A stretch of DNA of 64,000 nucleotides from the NCBI GenBank assembly GCA_001464065.1, contig LNDN01000002.1, forward strand, positions 1-64,000, in the 5' to 3' direction. This stretch comes from Acidobacteria bacterium Ga0077522 (lineage in GTDB: Bacteria > Acidobacteriota > Vicinamibacteria > Vicinamibacterales > Vicinamibacteraceae). Below are positions 17,674-27,690 of the stretch, in pieces; the stretch's first letter is position 1, and the number at the start of each line of letters is the position of its first letter. Both the position numbers and the translations under genes were made by a program. The notes under the pieces were generated by a model. It saw nothing but the letters and a program-made list of their open reading frames with translations. It did not search any database and was not told the DNA's origin.

Positions 17674-17982
17674 ATGACGGTCAAGATCGTCGCCGCCAAC
17701 GAACAGGCCAGCCCCGCCGGCAAGCTGGCCGATGCCGAGCTCCACTTCGTCGAGGGAGCGCTCGACGGACTCAAGCTGATTGGATTCTCCATCTGGGAGC
17801 GGCGGTCGCCGTCGGGCCGGCGCAACGTCACGTTCCCGGCCCGCACGTACTCGGTCAACGGCGAGCGACGCAGCTACGCGCTGCTCCGTCCGATTGCCGA
17901 GTCGGAGGCCCAGGACAAGCTGCGCGATGCCATCCTCTCGGCTTACACCGAGCACGAAGCGCAGACCGCCCTCGCTCGGTGA
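17674..17982 (+). CDS. Small conserved-looking protein, SpoVG-like pattern
   Basis: A 102-residue protein without signal peptide or membrane segment. The order of features, a beta strand ending in GFSIWERR, then RNVTFPARTYSVNG, then RPI and a C-terminal helix KLRDAILSAYTEH, resembles the layout of SpoVG-type nucleic-acid-binding proteins (strand, F-P-R segment, conserved PI, terminal helix). I cannot claim homology from this alone. GGAGG eight bases before ATG 17674 makes the start clear. It stands alone between pgeF and a convergent membrane glycosyltransferase gene. Confidence 0.75.
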   Translation: MTVKIVAANEQASPAGKLADAELHFVEGALDGLKLIGFSIWERRSPSGRRNVTFPARTYSVNGERRSYALLRPIAESEAQDKLRDAILSAYTEHEAQTALAR

Positions 17983-18007
17983 GGCGCGCGGGCTCGTGCC
18001 GACGCGC

Positions 18008-19774
18008 CTAGCGCCTGGGGATGTCCGTGAGTCGGGTGGTGCGAATCTGCCCGCCAGCGAGGTAGGTGGACCGATCCACGTCCACCCAGATGCGGGTCGC
18101 CACGGGGCGGCTGATTTCTGCGCGAGGGGGCCAGTTCAGCGCCAGCAGCCCATCGCGGCCGAGGCGCGCTCGAAGGGTGGCGGGCTCGGCCTCGTCGAGC
18201 ACGAGGGCCAGCGGACGCCCGGCACGCGTGGCCCAGGACACGACAACGGCGAGGCCCTGCGGCGTCAGCAGGTCGACCCTCACGACGGGTCGACCGCTGT
18301 AGTACGGCGCGGAGGCGCTGTGCTGCCCGGCCAGGATCACCGTGTCGGCTGGCAGGTGGTCGCGCACGAAGAGACCCGCGGCCAGGTAGCGGTACTCGGT
18401 GGCCCTGACCGTGAAGACCGACAGCGCGCGCGCCCGCTGCAGGTTCGGCAGGGCGACGGCCAGCAGGAGCGCGACAGTGACGGGGAAGGTCCACCGCGCG
18501 TGTCGGCCTGCCTGCAACCTGCCGATCCACACGGCGACACCGACGGGCGCCACGGCGAGTGCCAGCAGCACGAAGCGGAGGTAGGTCCACGAGTCGAACG
18601 GGACATACGCCGCATACAGCACCAGCGTGAGGATCGCCATGGCACTCAGGGGGCGCCAGGTCGGCTGGCGCCAGCTGTGCCAGACCAGGCAGAGGCCACC
18701 GGCGGCGAGCAGCACGCGCGTGAAGATGGGCACGGCTTCCCTCAGCCACGCGGCATACAGGCGAACGTTCTCGGCAACGTAGGTCGGGGAGAAGAGTTCG
18801 GACGCACGACCGTAGCCCGACTGCAGTGGCGACCCGTAGAGGGACGCCTGCACGCTGGCGACGATCAGGACGGCCACCACCGCAGCGGCGACGATGACGA
18901 GCGGAGCGCGACGAGCGACGCGCCCCGAGCCAGACAGGGACGCCTGCCACAGCACTGGCAGGACAAGTGGGGTGAGATTCGGCCGAACCAGGATGGCCAC
19001 CATCGTCGCCACGGCGGCCCCCGCGCGGGCGGGCGTGGTGGGGCGAGCGGCCAGCGCCATCGCGCCGAGCCAGGCCGCCAGGGCCGGCACGTCCGACATC
19101 GGCTGCAAGGCCTGGAAGAGGAACGGCGGCAGCGTGGCGAGGAAGGTGACGACGAGCAGGGCGCCGGCGGGTCCGGCGTGTGGGACGACCAGTGCCCACG
19201 CCGCCAGCAGCGCCACCATGGCGGCCACGGCCGGCACCACGCGCACCGCCGTCGTCTCACCGCCGAGGGCGAGGGCGGCGGCCTGCAGCCATGGCAGGCC
19301 GGGTGGATAGGTGGGTACCGTGGCCGTTCCCGAGGCGTCGGGGCGCGTGCCGAGGCTGGCCTGCGCCCAGGGGTCGCGGAGGTCCGGTACCTGGAGCGGG
19401 AGCGCCTGATGCAGTCGGCCCTCGCGCCAGCGCTGGGCTTGCGCCAGGTAGCCGGCCGAGTCGGCACCACCCACGTTGACGGCACCGTGGCTGGCCAGGA
19501 GCGCGCCGGACGCCCCGAGCAGGAGCAGGAGCGTCGCGATGTAAGGCGTGCGCGAGCGGGCCAGGTCGTCGAGGAGCGCGCCAGGACCGCGACTGCACCA
19601 CAGCGCCGCGAGTGCGAGGGCGGCCGTGGCACCGAGGAGCCGGGAGGCGTGCGAGATGGACAGCCCGATGGCCGGCACCGCAAGAGGCCCGATCGCAAGG
19701 ACCAGGGACGCGATGACCAGCGCGCACCACGCCAGCACGGCGAGCGGCAGGGCCAGGCGACGCGGCGCGGTCAC
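18008..19774 (-). CDS. Multi-pass glycosyltransferase, GT39/ArnT-like
   Basis: A 588-residue integral membrane protein with about ten to twelve hydrophobic segments and a soluble C-terminal domain from about residue 440. The first periplasmic loop holds the segment GGADSAGYLAQAQ, where acidic residues after the first helices fit the polyprenyl-phosphate-sugar-dependent GT-C fold (GT39/GT83). It would transfer a lipid-linked sugar at the periplasmic face. The start is GTG 19774, sixteen bases after the radical SAM gene, so it belongs to that transcription unit. Acceptor unknown. Confidence 0.75.
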   Translation of the reverse strand: MTAPRRLALPLAVLAWCALVIASLVLAIGPLAVPAIGLSISHASRLLGATAALALAALWCSRGPGALLDDLARSRTPYIATLLLLLGASGALLASHGAVNVGGADSAGYLAQAQRWREGRLHQALPLQVPDLRDPWAQASLGTRPDASGTATVPTYPPGLPWLQAAALALGGETTAVRVVPAVAAMVALLAAWALVVPHAGPAGALLVVTFLATLPPFLFQALQPMSDVPALAAWLGAMALAARPTTPARAGAAVATMVAILVRPNLTPLVLPVLWQASLSGSGRVARRAPLVIVAAAVVAVLIVASVQASLYGSPLQSGYGRASELFSPTYVAENVRLYAAWLREAVPIFTRVLLAAGGLCLVWHSWRQPTWRPLSAMAILTLVLYAAYVPFDSWTYLRFVLLALAVAPVGVAVWIGRLQAGRHARWTFPVTVALLLAVALPNLQRARALSVFTVRATEYRYLAAGLFVRDHLPADTVILAGQHSASAPYYSGRPVVRVDLLTPQGLAVVVSWATRAGRPLALVLDEAEPATLRARLGRDGLLALNWPPRAEISRPVATRIWVDVDRSTYLAGGQIRTTRLTDIPRR

Positions 19775-19790
19775 GGGCCCGTGGTCCGGC

Positions 19791-21539
19791 TCAGGACAGG
19801 ACGGGCAGGAGCTTGGCGTTCTCCTGCTGGCGCTTCGGCGGCAGCGTCCACTCGGCGCGCGTCGACTTGTCGAGTTCGCTGCGGAAGAACGACTGCTTCA
19901 TGCCGCCGTCGATGACGTCCCACGGCAGGTAGGCGTCGGTGCTGCGGTCCCTGAAGATGTAGAAGTCGGCGTTCACGCCGGTCACCTCGACCGCCTCGCG
20001 CCAGTTGCCGCCGTTGCGCTCCACCATGTCGATGGCCGGCGCGACGCGACGATCACCGAGCGACATCAGCGCCTGGTAGAAGGAATGCCGCTCGGACTTG
20101 ACCGTGAAGTACACGTTGTCGAGGTCGGCCACCAGCTTCTTCAGCCGCTTCGCCTTCTTGTCCGTGATGGCCGGGTCTTCCATGGGCATCCACTGGAAGG
20201 CCGTCCCGGGTTTCGGAATCAGCGGGTTGACGCTGGCGACAATCCGGCCGATGCGCCCGCGAGTGCGGCCGTGGTGCAGCATGATGCCGCGCAGCTGCGC
20301 GGTCAGGTCCCGCATCGCCACCAGGTCTTCGTCGGTCTCGGTGGGCAAGCCGATCATGAAGTAGAGCTTGAGGTTCTCGACGCCGTTGGCAAACAGCAGG
20401 TTCGCCTTGTCGAGAATCTCCTCGTTCGTGAACGTCTTGTTGATCACGCGTCGCAGCCGATCGGATCCGGCCTCGGGCGCGATGGTCACGCCGCGCTCGC
20501 CGCTGGTCACGAGGCGACGCACGATCGACTCGTTGAGGTCGTCGAGCCGCAGCGACGCCGGGCTGATCGAGTAGCCCATGCCGGCCATGCGCTCGAGGAT
20601 GACCTCGATGTCGGGGTGATCGCACAGGGCGATCGACACCAGCCCGACACGATTGGCGTGCGCCCGTGCCTTCTCGGCCAGCGCGAGGATGCGGCCGGTG
20701 TCGAAGGCCCGCACCGGCAGGTAGTTGTAGCCCGCCCAGCAGAATCGGCACAGGTTGGCGCAGCCGCGCACCACCTCGATCAGGAAGCGCGATCCGAACT
20801 CGGTGTCCGGCGTGAAGATCTGGGTGTGGGGCGGGTCGAGGAGGTCGGTGGTCCGCACGGCGGCCTTGCGGACGGGCGCCGGCCCCCCGCGCGCCGGGTC
20901 CCCGATCATCCCGCGCAGCGTGCCGTCGGGTGCGTAGTCCGGTGTCCAGGCCGACGGCACGTAGAACCCGCGATCCTGGCCAAGCGCCTGCAGCAGCGAT
21001 TCGCGCCCCGTCGCCTCGCGGATGCGCTGCACCAGCGTCGGCACGAGTTCTTCACCTTCGCCTGCCGCGATCACGTCGGCGAACAGCGCGAGCGGTTCCG
21101 GGTTCACGAACGTCACGGCGCCGCCGAGCACCACGAGTGGATCGCGCCCGGCCTGGCGCTCGGCCGCGTAGATCGGCAGGCCGGCCAGCCGCAGCAGGGT
21201 CAGGACGTTCGGGTAGTCCCACTCGAACGACACCGACAGGGCGAAGACGTCGAATTCCTTCACGGGCGTCTGCGACTCGATGGTCAGCAGCTTGAGCCCG
21301 GCCGCGCGCTGGTCCTGCAGTTCCTGCCGGGGTGGCAGGAACACGCGCTCGCAGACGACATCGTCCATCTCGTTGAAGAGACGGTAGACGGTCTGGAAGC
21401 CCAGGTTGGACATCCCGATGTGGTACGTGTTCGGGAAGGCGAGCGCCACGCGCAGCCGCTGCCCGTGCGGCTTCACGATGGCGCCGGCTTCACGAGCCAG
21501 CGTGGCCCTGGCCCGATCGCGGAGGTCTTGCGCTTTCAT
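19791..21539 (-). CDS. Radical SAM protein, TIGR03960-like
   Basis: A 582-residue radical SAM enzyme. The N-terminal part (to about residue 210) has a B12-binding-like Rossmann fold (ALAFPNTYHIGMSNLG, LSVSFEWDYPN, VVLGGAVTFVNPEP). The radical SAM domain carries the iron-sulfur motif C-A-N-L-C-R-F-C in EVVRGCANLCRFCW. Relatives of the TIGR03960 family are often fused to a DUF2344 domain; that part is missing here. The substrate is unknown. ATG 21539 is preferred. TATCGT at 21601-21596 is a plausible -10, giving a leader of about 50 bases. Confidence 0.85.
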   Translation of the reverse strand: MKAQDLRDRARATLAREAGAIVKPHGQRLRVALAFPNTYHIGMSNLGFQTVYRLFNEMDDVVCERVFLPPRQELQDQRAAGLKLLTIESQTPVKEFDVFALSVSFEWDYPNVLTLLRLAGLPIYAAERQAGRDPLVVLGGAVTFVNPEPLALFADVIAAGEGEELVPTLVQRIREATGRESLLQALGQDRGFYVPSAWTPDYAPDGTLRGMIGDPARGGPAPVRKAAVRTTDLLDPPHTQIFTPDTEFGSRFLIEVVRGCANLCRFCWAGYNYLPVRAFDTGRILALAEKARAHANRVGLVSIALCDHPDIEVILERMAGMGYSISPASLRLDDLNESIVRRLVTSGERGVTIAPEAGSDRLRRVINKTFTNEEILDKANLLFANGVENLKLYFMIGLPTETDEDLVAMRDLTAQLRGIMLHHGRTRGRIGRIVASVNPLIPKPGTAFQWMPMEDPAITDKKAKRLKKLVADLDNVYFTVKSERHSFYQALMSLGDRRVAPAIDMVERNGGNWREAVEVTGVNADFYIFRDRSTDAYLPWDVIDGGMKQSFFRSELDKSTRAEWTLPPKRQQENAKLLPVLS

Positions 21540-21620
21540 GGGAGCATCCCGCGCGCCATGGCCCGGGGTGGGCCCCGGCGCGAGGGGGATCCTTGACGAT
21601 AGCACGCAGGGCCGGGCCCT

Positions 21621-21674
21621 GCCCTGAGCCTCGAGCCCTGCCCTGTGAGCCTTGAGCCCTAGCCCTGAGCCCTA
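21621..21674. repeat. Heptamer array at the 3' end of ftsZ
   Basis: Units read GCCCTGA, GCCTCGA, GCCCTGC, CCTGTGA, GCCTTGA, GCCCTA, GCCCTGA, GCCCTA. The last unit contains the ftsZ stop codon (minus TAG at 21674-21672). The array fills the space between ftsZ and the promoter of the radical SAM gene. It is the same family as 8735-8768 and 53740-53771. Confidence 0.8.
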
Positions 21675-22940
21675 TTCGTGCCTGCGCCCCTTCAGGAACG
21701 CCGGCATGTTCAGCCCCGAGGCGTCGTCGGTACCCGTGGCCAGATGCTCATCCAGGGAGAAGACGGGGTCCGGAATCTCGAGCGGGGGCCGGCGACCGAC
21801 ACTGGGGGACGCGACCTTGGGCACCTGGACGGCCGGGGGCTGCCAGACGGCGTCGCGCTGGTAGTGGTTGAGATCGGCCGGCGTCCGGTTGTCCGATCCT
21901 CGCGGCAGGGCGTCGGGGGTGTCGAAGCCGGTGGCGATGACGGTGATCTTGATGGTGCCGGCCATGGTCGGATCCACGACGGCGCCGAAGATGATGTTGG
22001 CGTCTTCGTGCGCGGCTTCCTGGATGATGCTCGACGCCTCGCTGACCTCGGTGAGCGAGATGTCCGTGCCGCCGGTGACGTTGATGATCACGCCGCGGGC
22101 GCCGCGCACCGAGGCATCCTCGAGCAGCGGGCTCGAGATGGCGCGGTTGGCGGCCTCGATGGCCCGGTTCTCGCCGTCGGCGACGCCGGTGCCCATGATC
22201 GCGAGGCCCATGTGCGACATGATCGTCTTGACGTCGGCGAAGTCGAGGTTGATCAGCCCTGGCACCAGGATGAGGTCCGAGATGCCCTGGATGGCCTGAC
22301 GCAGGATGTCGTCGGCGGCGGCAAAGGCCTCCGGCAGCGGCGTGCGGCGGTCGATGGTGGCGAGCAGTCGCTCGTTGGGAATCGTGATCACCGTGTCGAC
22401 GCAGTCGCGCAGTTCGGCGAGGCCGCGCTCGGCCTGCGAGGCGCGGCGCTTGCCCTCGAACTTGAACGGCTTGGTCACGACGGCGATGGTCAGCGCCCCG
22501 AGCTCGGTGGCCAGCGCCGCGATCACCGGCGCCGCGCCGGTGCCGGTGCCGCCGCCGAGGCCGGTCGTCACGAACACCATGTCCGCCCCGTCGAGCACCT
22601 CGATCAGCTTGTCGGTGTCCTCGAGCGCGGCGTTGCGCCCGACGTTGGGGTCGGCGCCGGCGCCGAGGCCCTTGGTCAGCTTGCCGCCGATCTGGATCTT
22701 GGTCGAGGCCGGACTCTGCTGCAGCGCCTGCAGGTCCGTGTTGGCCACGACGAACTCGACGCCGCTGAGTCCGGATCGCACCATGCGGTTGACGGCGTTG
22801 CTGCCGCCCCCACCCACGCCGACCACCTTGATGCGGGCGCCCGCCCGCACTTCGGTGTCCAGCGTCAGGCGCAGCGCCTGTTCGTCCGTGAAGATGGCGC
22901 CTCGTCGACGGCCGTTCCCGTCCAGTTCATTGATGTGCAT
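21672..22940 (-). CDS. ftsZ: Cell division GTPase FtsZ
   Basis: A 422-residue tubulin-like GTPase that forms the Z ring. The nucleotide site has [14 protein letters not shown] and the tubulin signature [14 protein letters not shown]; the T7 synergy loop reads [12 protein letters not shown] variable linker follows from about residue 345, and the C-terminal conserved peptide for FtsA/ZipA binding reads [11 protein letters not shown] short N-terminal extension of about 25 residues precedes the core. ATG 22940 follows a G-rich GGGGGA site. It is the last gene of the division cluster, 26 bases after ftsA. Confidence 0.97.
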   Translation of the reverse strand: MHINELDGNGRRRGAIFTDEQALRLTLDTEVRAGARIKVVGVGGGGSNAVNRMVRSGLSGVEFVVANTDLQALQQSPASTKIQIGGKLTKGLGAGADPNVGRNAALEDTDKLIEVLDGADMVFVTTGLGGGTGTGAAPVIAALATELGALTIAVVTKPFKFEGKRRASQAERGLAELRDCVDTVITIPNERLLATIDRRTPLPEAFAAADDILRQAIQGISDLILVPGLINLDFADVKTIMSHMGLAIMGTGVADGENRAIEAANRAISSPLLEDASVRGARGVIINVTGGTDISLTEVSEASSIIQEAAHEDANIIFGAVVDPTMAGTIKITVIATGFDTPDALPRGSDNRTPADLNHYQRDAVWQPPAVQVPKVASPSVGRRPPLEIPDPVFSLDEHLATGTDDASGLNMPAFLKGRRHE

Positions 22941-22966
22941 GCGTCCCCCGTCCCCTTGCCCGACCG

Positions 22967-24202
22967 TCATCGCCCGATGAAGAAATTGTTGAACATGGAG
23001 CTCACGGCCTCGAGCACGCGTCGCCAGCCGTTGCTGGGCGCGTGCGCCGGAGGCCGATTCCGGCTCGCGTACATGACGGCACCGACGGCCGTCGCATAGA
23101 TGGGGCTGCTGGCCTGGTCGCCGAGCCCGTTGGCGCCGGCCGGCACGCCACGGCGCACCGGCAGGTCGAAGATCTGCTCGGCGATCTCGGCCATGCCGTC
23201 GAGGGCCGCGCCGCCGCCGGTGAGCACGATGCCCGAGTGCAACGAGTTGCTGCAGCCGGCCTTGTCGATCTCGTCCCACAGCATGTGGAAGACCTGCTCG
23301 GCCCGCGGCTGGAGAATCTGCGAGAGGATGCGCCGCGACATCACGCGCGGCCGGCGGCCACCGACGCTGGCCACCTCCATCGTCTCGTCCTCGCCGACCA
23401 TCGAGTTGAGCGCGCACCCGCAGCGGCGCTTCAGCTTCTCGGCATCCGGCACCGGCGTGCGCAGGCCGACGGCGATGTCGTTGGTGAAGTGGTCGCCACC
23501 GATGGCGACGACGCCGGTGTGCCACAGGCTGCCGCGCTCGAAGATCGCGAAGTCGGTCGTGCCACCGCCGATGTCCACGACCGCGACGCCGAGCTCGCGC
23601 TCGTCCGGCGTCAACACCGCCTCGGCGGCCGCGATCTGTTCCAGCACCGTGTCGACGACGGTCACGCCGGCGCGGTTGACGCAGGCGATGAGGTTCTGCA
23701 TCGACGCCGCCCCGCCGGTGACGATGTGGACGTTGACGTCCAGTCGCGACCCGGTCATGCCGACCGGGTCGGCGATGCCCTCCTCGTCGTCCACCGCGAA
23801 GTCCTGCGGCAGCACGTGGAGGATCTCGCGGCCGCTGGGCAGCGCGAACGCCTTGGCGGCGTCGATGGCCCGCCGGACGTCCTCGCGGGTGATCTCGCGC
23901 GTCTTGCCCGAGACGGCGACGACGCCGCGGCTGTTGAAGCCCTTGATGTGCGCGCCCGACAGCGTCAGGTAGACGGAGTCGATCTCGATGCCGGCCGTCA
24001 GCTCCGCCTCCTCGATCGCCCGCTTGATCGATTCGACCGCTTCCTCGAGGTTGACCACCGCCCCCCGCCGGATGCCCTTGGCGTCGGCCGTCCCAATCCC
24101 GATGATCTCGACCCCGCCGTCGTCGGTGACCTCACCGACGATCGCGGCGACCTTGGTGGTGCCGACATCGAGCCCCACCAGGTAGCGTTCATTTCGAGCC
24201 AC
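22967..24202 (-). CDS. ftsA: Cell division protein FtsA
   Basis: A 411-residue actin-fold ATPase that tethers FtsZ to the membrane and recruits the divisome. Phosphate-1 motif [15 protein letters not shown] at the N-terminus, the 1C domain region [14 protein letters not shown], phosphate-2 [14 protein letters not shown] and the adenosine motif [14 protein letters not shown] are all visible. The C-terminus [12 protein letters not shown] is the amphipathic membrane-targeting helix. The GTG start follows GGGAGG by about six bases. It lies between ftsQ and ftsZ. Confidence 0.97.
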   Translation of the reverse strand: MARNERYLVGLDVGTTKVAAIVGEVTDDGGVEIIGIGTADAKGIRRGAVVNLEEAVESIKRAIEEAELTAGIEIDSVYLTLSGAHIKGFNSRGVVAVSGKTREITREDVRRAIDAAKAFALPSGREILHVLPQDFAVDDEEGIADPVGMTGSRLDVNVHIVTGGAASMQNLIACVNRAGVTVVDTVLEQIAAAEAVLTPDERELGVAVVDIGGGTTDFAIFERGSLWHTGVVAIGGDHFTNDIAVGLRTPVPDAEKLKRRCGCALNSMVGEDETMEVASVGGRRPRVMSRRILSQILQPRAEQVFHMLWDEIDKAGCSNSLHSGIVLTGGGAALDGMAEIAEQIFDLPVRRGVPAGANGLGDQASSPIYATAVGAVMYASRNRPPAHAPSNGWRRVLEAVSSMFNNFFIGR

Positions 24203-24231
24203 GGTGCCCTCCCACGGGTCGTCCCATCACG

Positions 24232-25161
24232 TCACTGCTGCCCATCGACATCCTCTGGCTCCGCCAGCGCTTCCTCCACGGTCTCCTCCGACGGGACCTG
24301 TGGCATCGACGCGAAAGTCACCCCCGCCTTGCGGGGGCGCACGTACACGCGGTTCTCGAACCGCAAATCCACCGACTCGACCTGGTCGACCATCCGGACC
24401 AGGCGTTCCTTCATGTCGAGGTACGCCAGGACGCGCTCACCGAAGTCGGCGTGCCCCAGCTGCAGCACCGCCGGGTCGTCCATCAGCAGCACCGTCACGT
24501 TGCGCAGGTGACGCACGTCGATCTGCGAGATGCGCCCCAGCAGGTTGGCGGCGCGCAGCGAGGCCAGCGCCTCTGCCACCAGGGCGACGTGTGCGTCATC
24601 GGGCGGGGCCGGCTTGCCGTCGCGCTCCATCAGGCCCTCGACGATGGGCAGGTCCAGTGACCGGTAGCGCGGACCGAACTCGTCGACCACGGTGCCGAGT
24701 TCGTCGATGAGCAGGAGCGTGTCGCCCGACCGCGCCACGGCCATCGGCACCCGCTCGGCGATGCGCACCTCGATCGTCCCCGGCAGGGCGCGGCGCAGCG
24801 TCGCCTCTCGCACCCACGGAGACGACAGCAGCCGATCGCGCCACGGCTCGAGCGGTGTGGTGACGATGTTGCGTCCCTTGAGTCCGTCGAGCAGCGCCTC
24901 GATCTCGCCTTCCGACAGCCGCGAGTTGCCGATCGCCTTGAGCTCGACGACGGCGAAGGCCGCACCCGTGGTCATGACGTCCTGGACGTACCAGCCCGAT
25001 CCGAGCAACGCCAGCGAGATGGCCGCCAGCCGCAGGGTGCTGCGCAGGCGCGGTCGCCACGATCGGGACGCACGGAGGCCGCCCGCGCGCGCCCGCAACA
25101 GGCGAGGGTCGCGCGTGGTCGCGGGTGGCACCCGTCGAGCACCGGCAGGTCGTGGTGGCAT
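24232..25161 (-). CDS. ftsQ: Cell division protein FtsQ
   Basis: A 309-residue bitopic inner-membrane protein. A basic Arg/Pro-rich cytoplasmic tail of about 50 residues is followed by one membrane helix (LAAISLALLGSGWYV), a POTRA domain (FAVVELKAIGNSRLSEGEIEALL) and the FtsQ/DivIB beta domain, ending in an acidic tail. It links early and late divisome proteins with FtsL. Its ATG overlaps the murC stop by one base (TGATG). In many genomes murB and ddl lie between murC and ftsQ; both are missing here. Confidence 0.93.
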   Translation of the reverse strand: MPPRPAGARRVPPATTRDPRLLRARAGGLRASRSWRPRLRSTLRLAAISLALLGSGWYVQDVMTTGAAFAVVELKAIGNSRLSEGEIEALLDGLKGRNIVTTPLEPWRDRLLSSPWVREATLRRALPGTIEVRIAERVPMAVARSGDTLLLIDELGTVVDEFGPRYRSLDLPIVEGLMERDGKPAPPDDAHVALVAEALASLRAANLLGRISQIDVRHLRNVTVLLMDDPAVLQLGHADFGERVLAYLDMKERLVRMVDQVESVDLRFENRVYVRPRKAGVTFASMPQVPSEETVEEALAEPEDVDGQQ

Positions 25162-26564
25162 CAGCCGCGCGCCTCCAACGCCTGCAGCACCTGCGGCCCC
25201 AGACTCCCGACCGAGCCGGCGCCGAGGGTCACGATGACATCGCCGCGCGCGGCCACGGCCGCGACGGCGGCCGGCGCCTCGGCGAGCCCGTCGATCAGCT
25301 GCACCGGCGCACCGCCGTGCCGCACGATCGCGTCGCCGAGCACCGCGGAGGTCACGCCCGGCAGCGGGTCCTCGCTGGCCGCGTAGATGGGCAGCAGGCA
25401 GACCTGGTCGGCGGTGGCCAGCACCGCCGCGAACTCGTCGAGGAGTCCGGCGGTGCGCGTGTAGCGATGCGGCTGGAACAGCAGCACCAGGCGGCGCGGC
25501 CACGCTTCGCGACACGCGGCGATGACCGCGGCGATCTCCGTCGGATGGTGCCCGTAGTCGTCGACGACGAGGACGCCGGCCCTCTCGCCCATCACCTGCA
25601 GACGTCGCTCGGCACCGCGGAACTCCGCCAGCCCCGCCGCGATGCGGTCGAACGACAGGCCGAGTTCCAGTCCGACGCCGACGGCCGCCAGCGCATTGCG
25701 CAGGTTGTGTCGGCCCGGGACGTGCAGCACCAGCGTGCCGAGGCACTCCGGAGGGCCATCGCCGTGCGCCGGGCGGCGCCACACGTCGCAGCGCGAGGTG
25801 CCCTGCGCCGAGACGATCGCCCTCGCCACGAGCATCGCGTCGTCGCGGTCGGTGGCGTAGGTGACCACGCGCCGCGTCATCCGCGGCACGAGGCCGGCCA
25901 GCACCGGGTCGTCGACGCCGACCACGACCGTGCCATCGAAGGGCACCTTGTTGGCGAAGGCGACGAAGGCCTCGAGTGCCGCTTCGAAGGTGCCGTAGTG
26001 ATCGAGGTGCTCGCGATCGACGTTGGTGATGACGCTGATCACCGGTGACAGCTTCAGGAACGACCCGTCGCTCTCGTCGGCCTCGGCCACGATGACGTCG
26101 CCCTGGCCCAGCCGGGCGTTGCTGCCGAAGGCGCTGAGGCGCCCGCCGATGACGGCGGTCGGGTCGAGTCCGGCGCGTTCGAGCATCAGCGCGACCATCG
26201 ACGTGGTGGTGGTCTTGCCGTGCGCGCCACCGATGGCGATGCCGATGCGCCGCAAGCGCATCAGCTCGGCCAGCATCTCGGCCCTGGCGATGACGGGCAC
26301 ACCGCAGCGGCGGGCCTCGACGATCTCGGGGTTGTCCTGCCGCGCCGCCGACGTGACGACCACGACGTCGGCATCGCCGATGTGCTCGGCGGCGTGTCCT
26401 TCGGCGACGCGCACGCCCATCCCGGCCAGACGGCGCGTGATGTCGGTGCTGCGGGCGTCCGAGCCGCTGACCCGGTAGCCGAGATTCACCAGCAGTTCGG
26501 CGATGCCGCTCATGCCGATGCCGCCGATGCCGACGAAGTGGACGTGACGCATCGTCTCGCCCAT
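25161..26564 (-). CDS. murC: UDP-N-acetylmuramate--L-alanine ligase MurC
   Basis: A 467-residue Mur ligase adding L-Ala to UDP-MurNAc. The N-terminal UMAG-binding loop is VGIGGIGMSGIAELL; the ATP loop is GAHGKTTTTSM; NVDREHLDHYG and the C-terminal DDYGHHPTEI are MurC-specific. The ATG at 26564 comes one base after the murG stop; an internal ATG at 26552 fits the family start equally well. Confidence 0.97.
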   Translation of the reverse strand: MGETMRHVHFVGIGGIGMSGIAELLVNLGYRVSGSDARSTDITRRLAGMGVRVAEGHAAEHIGDADVVVVTSAARQDNPEIVEARRCGVPVIARAEMLAELMRLRRIGIAIGGAHGKTTTTSMVALMLERAGLDPTAVIGGRLSAFGSNARLGQGDVIVAEADESDGSFLKLSPVISVITNVDREHLDHYGTFEAALEAFVAFANKVPFDGTVVVGVDDPVLAGLVPRMTRRVVTYATDRDDAMLVARAIVSAQGTSRCDVWRRPAHGDGPPECLGTLVLHVPGRHNLRNALAAVGVGLELGLSFDRIAAGLAEFRGAERRLQVMGERAGVLVVDDYGHHPTEIAAVIAACREAWPRRLVLLFQPHRYTRTAGLLDEFAAVLATADQVCLLPIYAASEDPLPGVTSAVLGDAIVRHGGAPVQLIDGLAEAPAAVAAVAARGDVIVTLGAGSVGSLGPQVLQALEARG

Positions 26565-26565
26565 G

Positions 26566-27690
26566 TCAGTGCGCCCCCTGCATCAGCGTCTCGGCGCGCG
26601 CCGCGATGACGTCGGCGGCGTCCGGGCGCGCCAGGCCGCGGGCCCGGGTCGCCATCGTCAGTCGCCGGTCGTCGTCGGTCAGCAGGGCCGTGAGCTCGGC
26701 GCCGAGGCGCTCGCCGGTCAGATCCTTCTCGTCGAGCATGACGGCCGCGCCTGCCGCCTCGATGGTGCGGGCGTTGGCGCGCTGGTGATCGTCGGTGGCC
26801 AGCGGGAACGGAATCAGGATGCCGACACGACCGGCAGCCGTCAGCTCGGCGAGCGTCGTCGCGCCGGCGCGGCAGACCACGACGTCCGCCTCGGCCATCT
26901 GGTGCGGCATGTCGGCGATGAAGGCGCGGACGTCGGCGACGATGCCGGCCGCGGCGTACCCGGCCTTCACCGCTTCGAGGTCGCGCTCTCCCGTCTGGTG
27001 CACGATCGCACACGGGCCCGGTATGTCACGTACGTGCGTCGCTGCCGCCACCATCGCCTGATTGATCGCGTGTGCACCCTGTGAGCCTCCGAAGACGAGA
27101 ATCCGCCGTTCCGTCACCGTGGCCGGCCGCGGTCCGATCGAGAGGAACGCCTCCCGGACCGGATTGCCGGACACGAACCCGTGGCCATGGAAGTAGCGCA
27201 GAGACGACTCGTAGGTGACGCCGGCGCCGTCGACCAGGCGGGCCAGCCAGCGGTTGGTCAGGCCGGGGGTCGCGTTCTGCTCGAGCAGGAGCGTGGGGAT
27301 GCTGCGGGCCGCGGCGATCGCGAGGACGGGCCCGGAGCTGTAGCCGCCGACACCGATGACGAGATCGGGACGACGGCGCGACAGCGTCTGCCACGCGTCG
27401 AGCGCACTCAACGGCAGCAGGCCGACGCCGCGGGCGACGGCACCGGCGCTCTTGCCCTTCAATCCCGCGCTCCGGATCAGGTCCAGCTCGAAACCCTCCT
27501 GCGGCACGATGCGTGCCTCGATGCCCCGCGCGGTGCCGACGAAGGTCACCACCGTGCGGGGATCCCGCTTCTTCAGGGCATGCGCGACGGCGATGCCGGG
27601 GTACAGGTGTCCCCCCGTGCCGCCACCGGCAATCACCACATGACGTGGTCGCGAGCTGTCGGTGCGCGCGTCCACGTCGTCAGGATTCAC
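26566..27690 (-). CDS. murG: N-acetylglucosaminyltransferase MurG
   Basis: A 374-residue GT28 glycosyltransferase converting lipid I to lipid II on the cytoplasmic face. The N-terminal loop is AGGGTGGHLYPGIAVA, the second is FGGSQGAHAIN, and the UDP-binding C-domain has CRAGATTLAELTAAG. The GTG start lies inside the end of ftsW (overlap 11 bases), giving an N-terminal extension of about 17 residues before the first strand. Confidence 0.96.
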   Translation of the reverse strand: MNPDDVDARTDSSRPRHVVIAGGGTGGHLYPGIAVAHALKKRDPRTVVTFVGTARGIEARIVPQEGFELDLIRSAGLKGKSAGAVARGVGLLPLSALDAWQTLSRRRPDLVIGVGGYSSGPVLAIAAARSIPTLLLEQNATPGLTNRWLARLVDGAGVTYESSLRYFHGHGFVSGNPVREAFLSIGPRPATVTERRILVFGGSQGAHAINQAMVAAATHVRDIPGPCAIVHQTGERDLEAVKAGYAAAGIVADVRAFIADMPHQMAEADVVVCRAGATTLAELTAAGRVGILIPFPLATDDHQRANARTIEAAGAAVMLDEKDLTGERLGAELTALLTDDDRRLTMATRARGLARPDAADVIAARAETLMQGAH

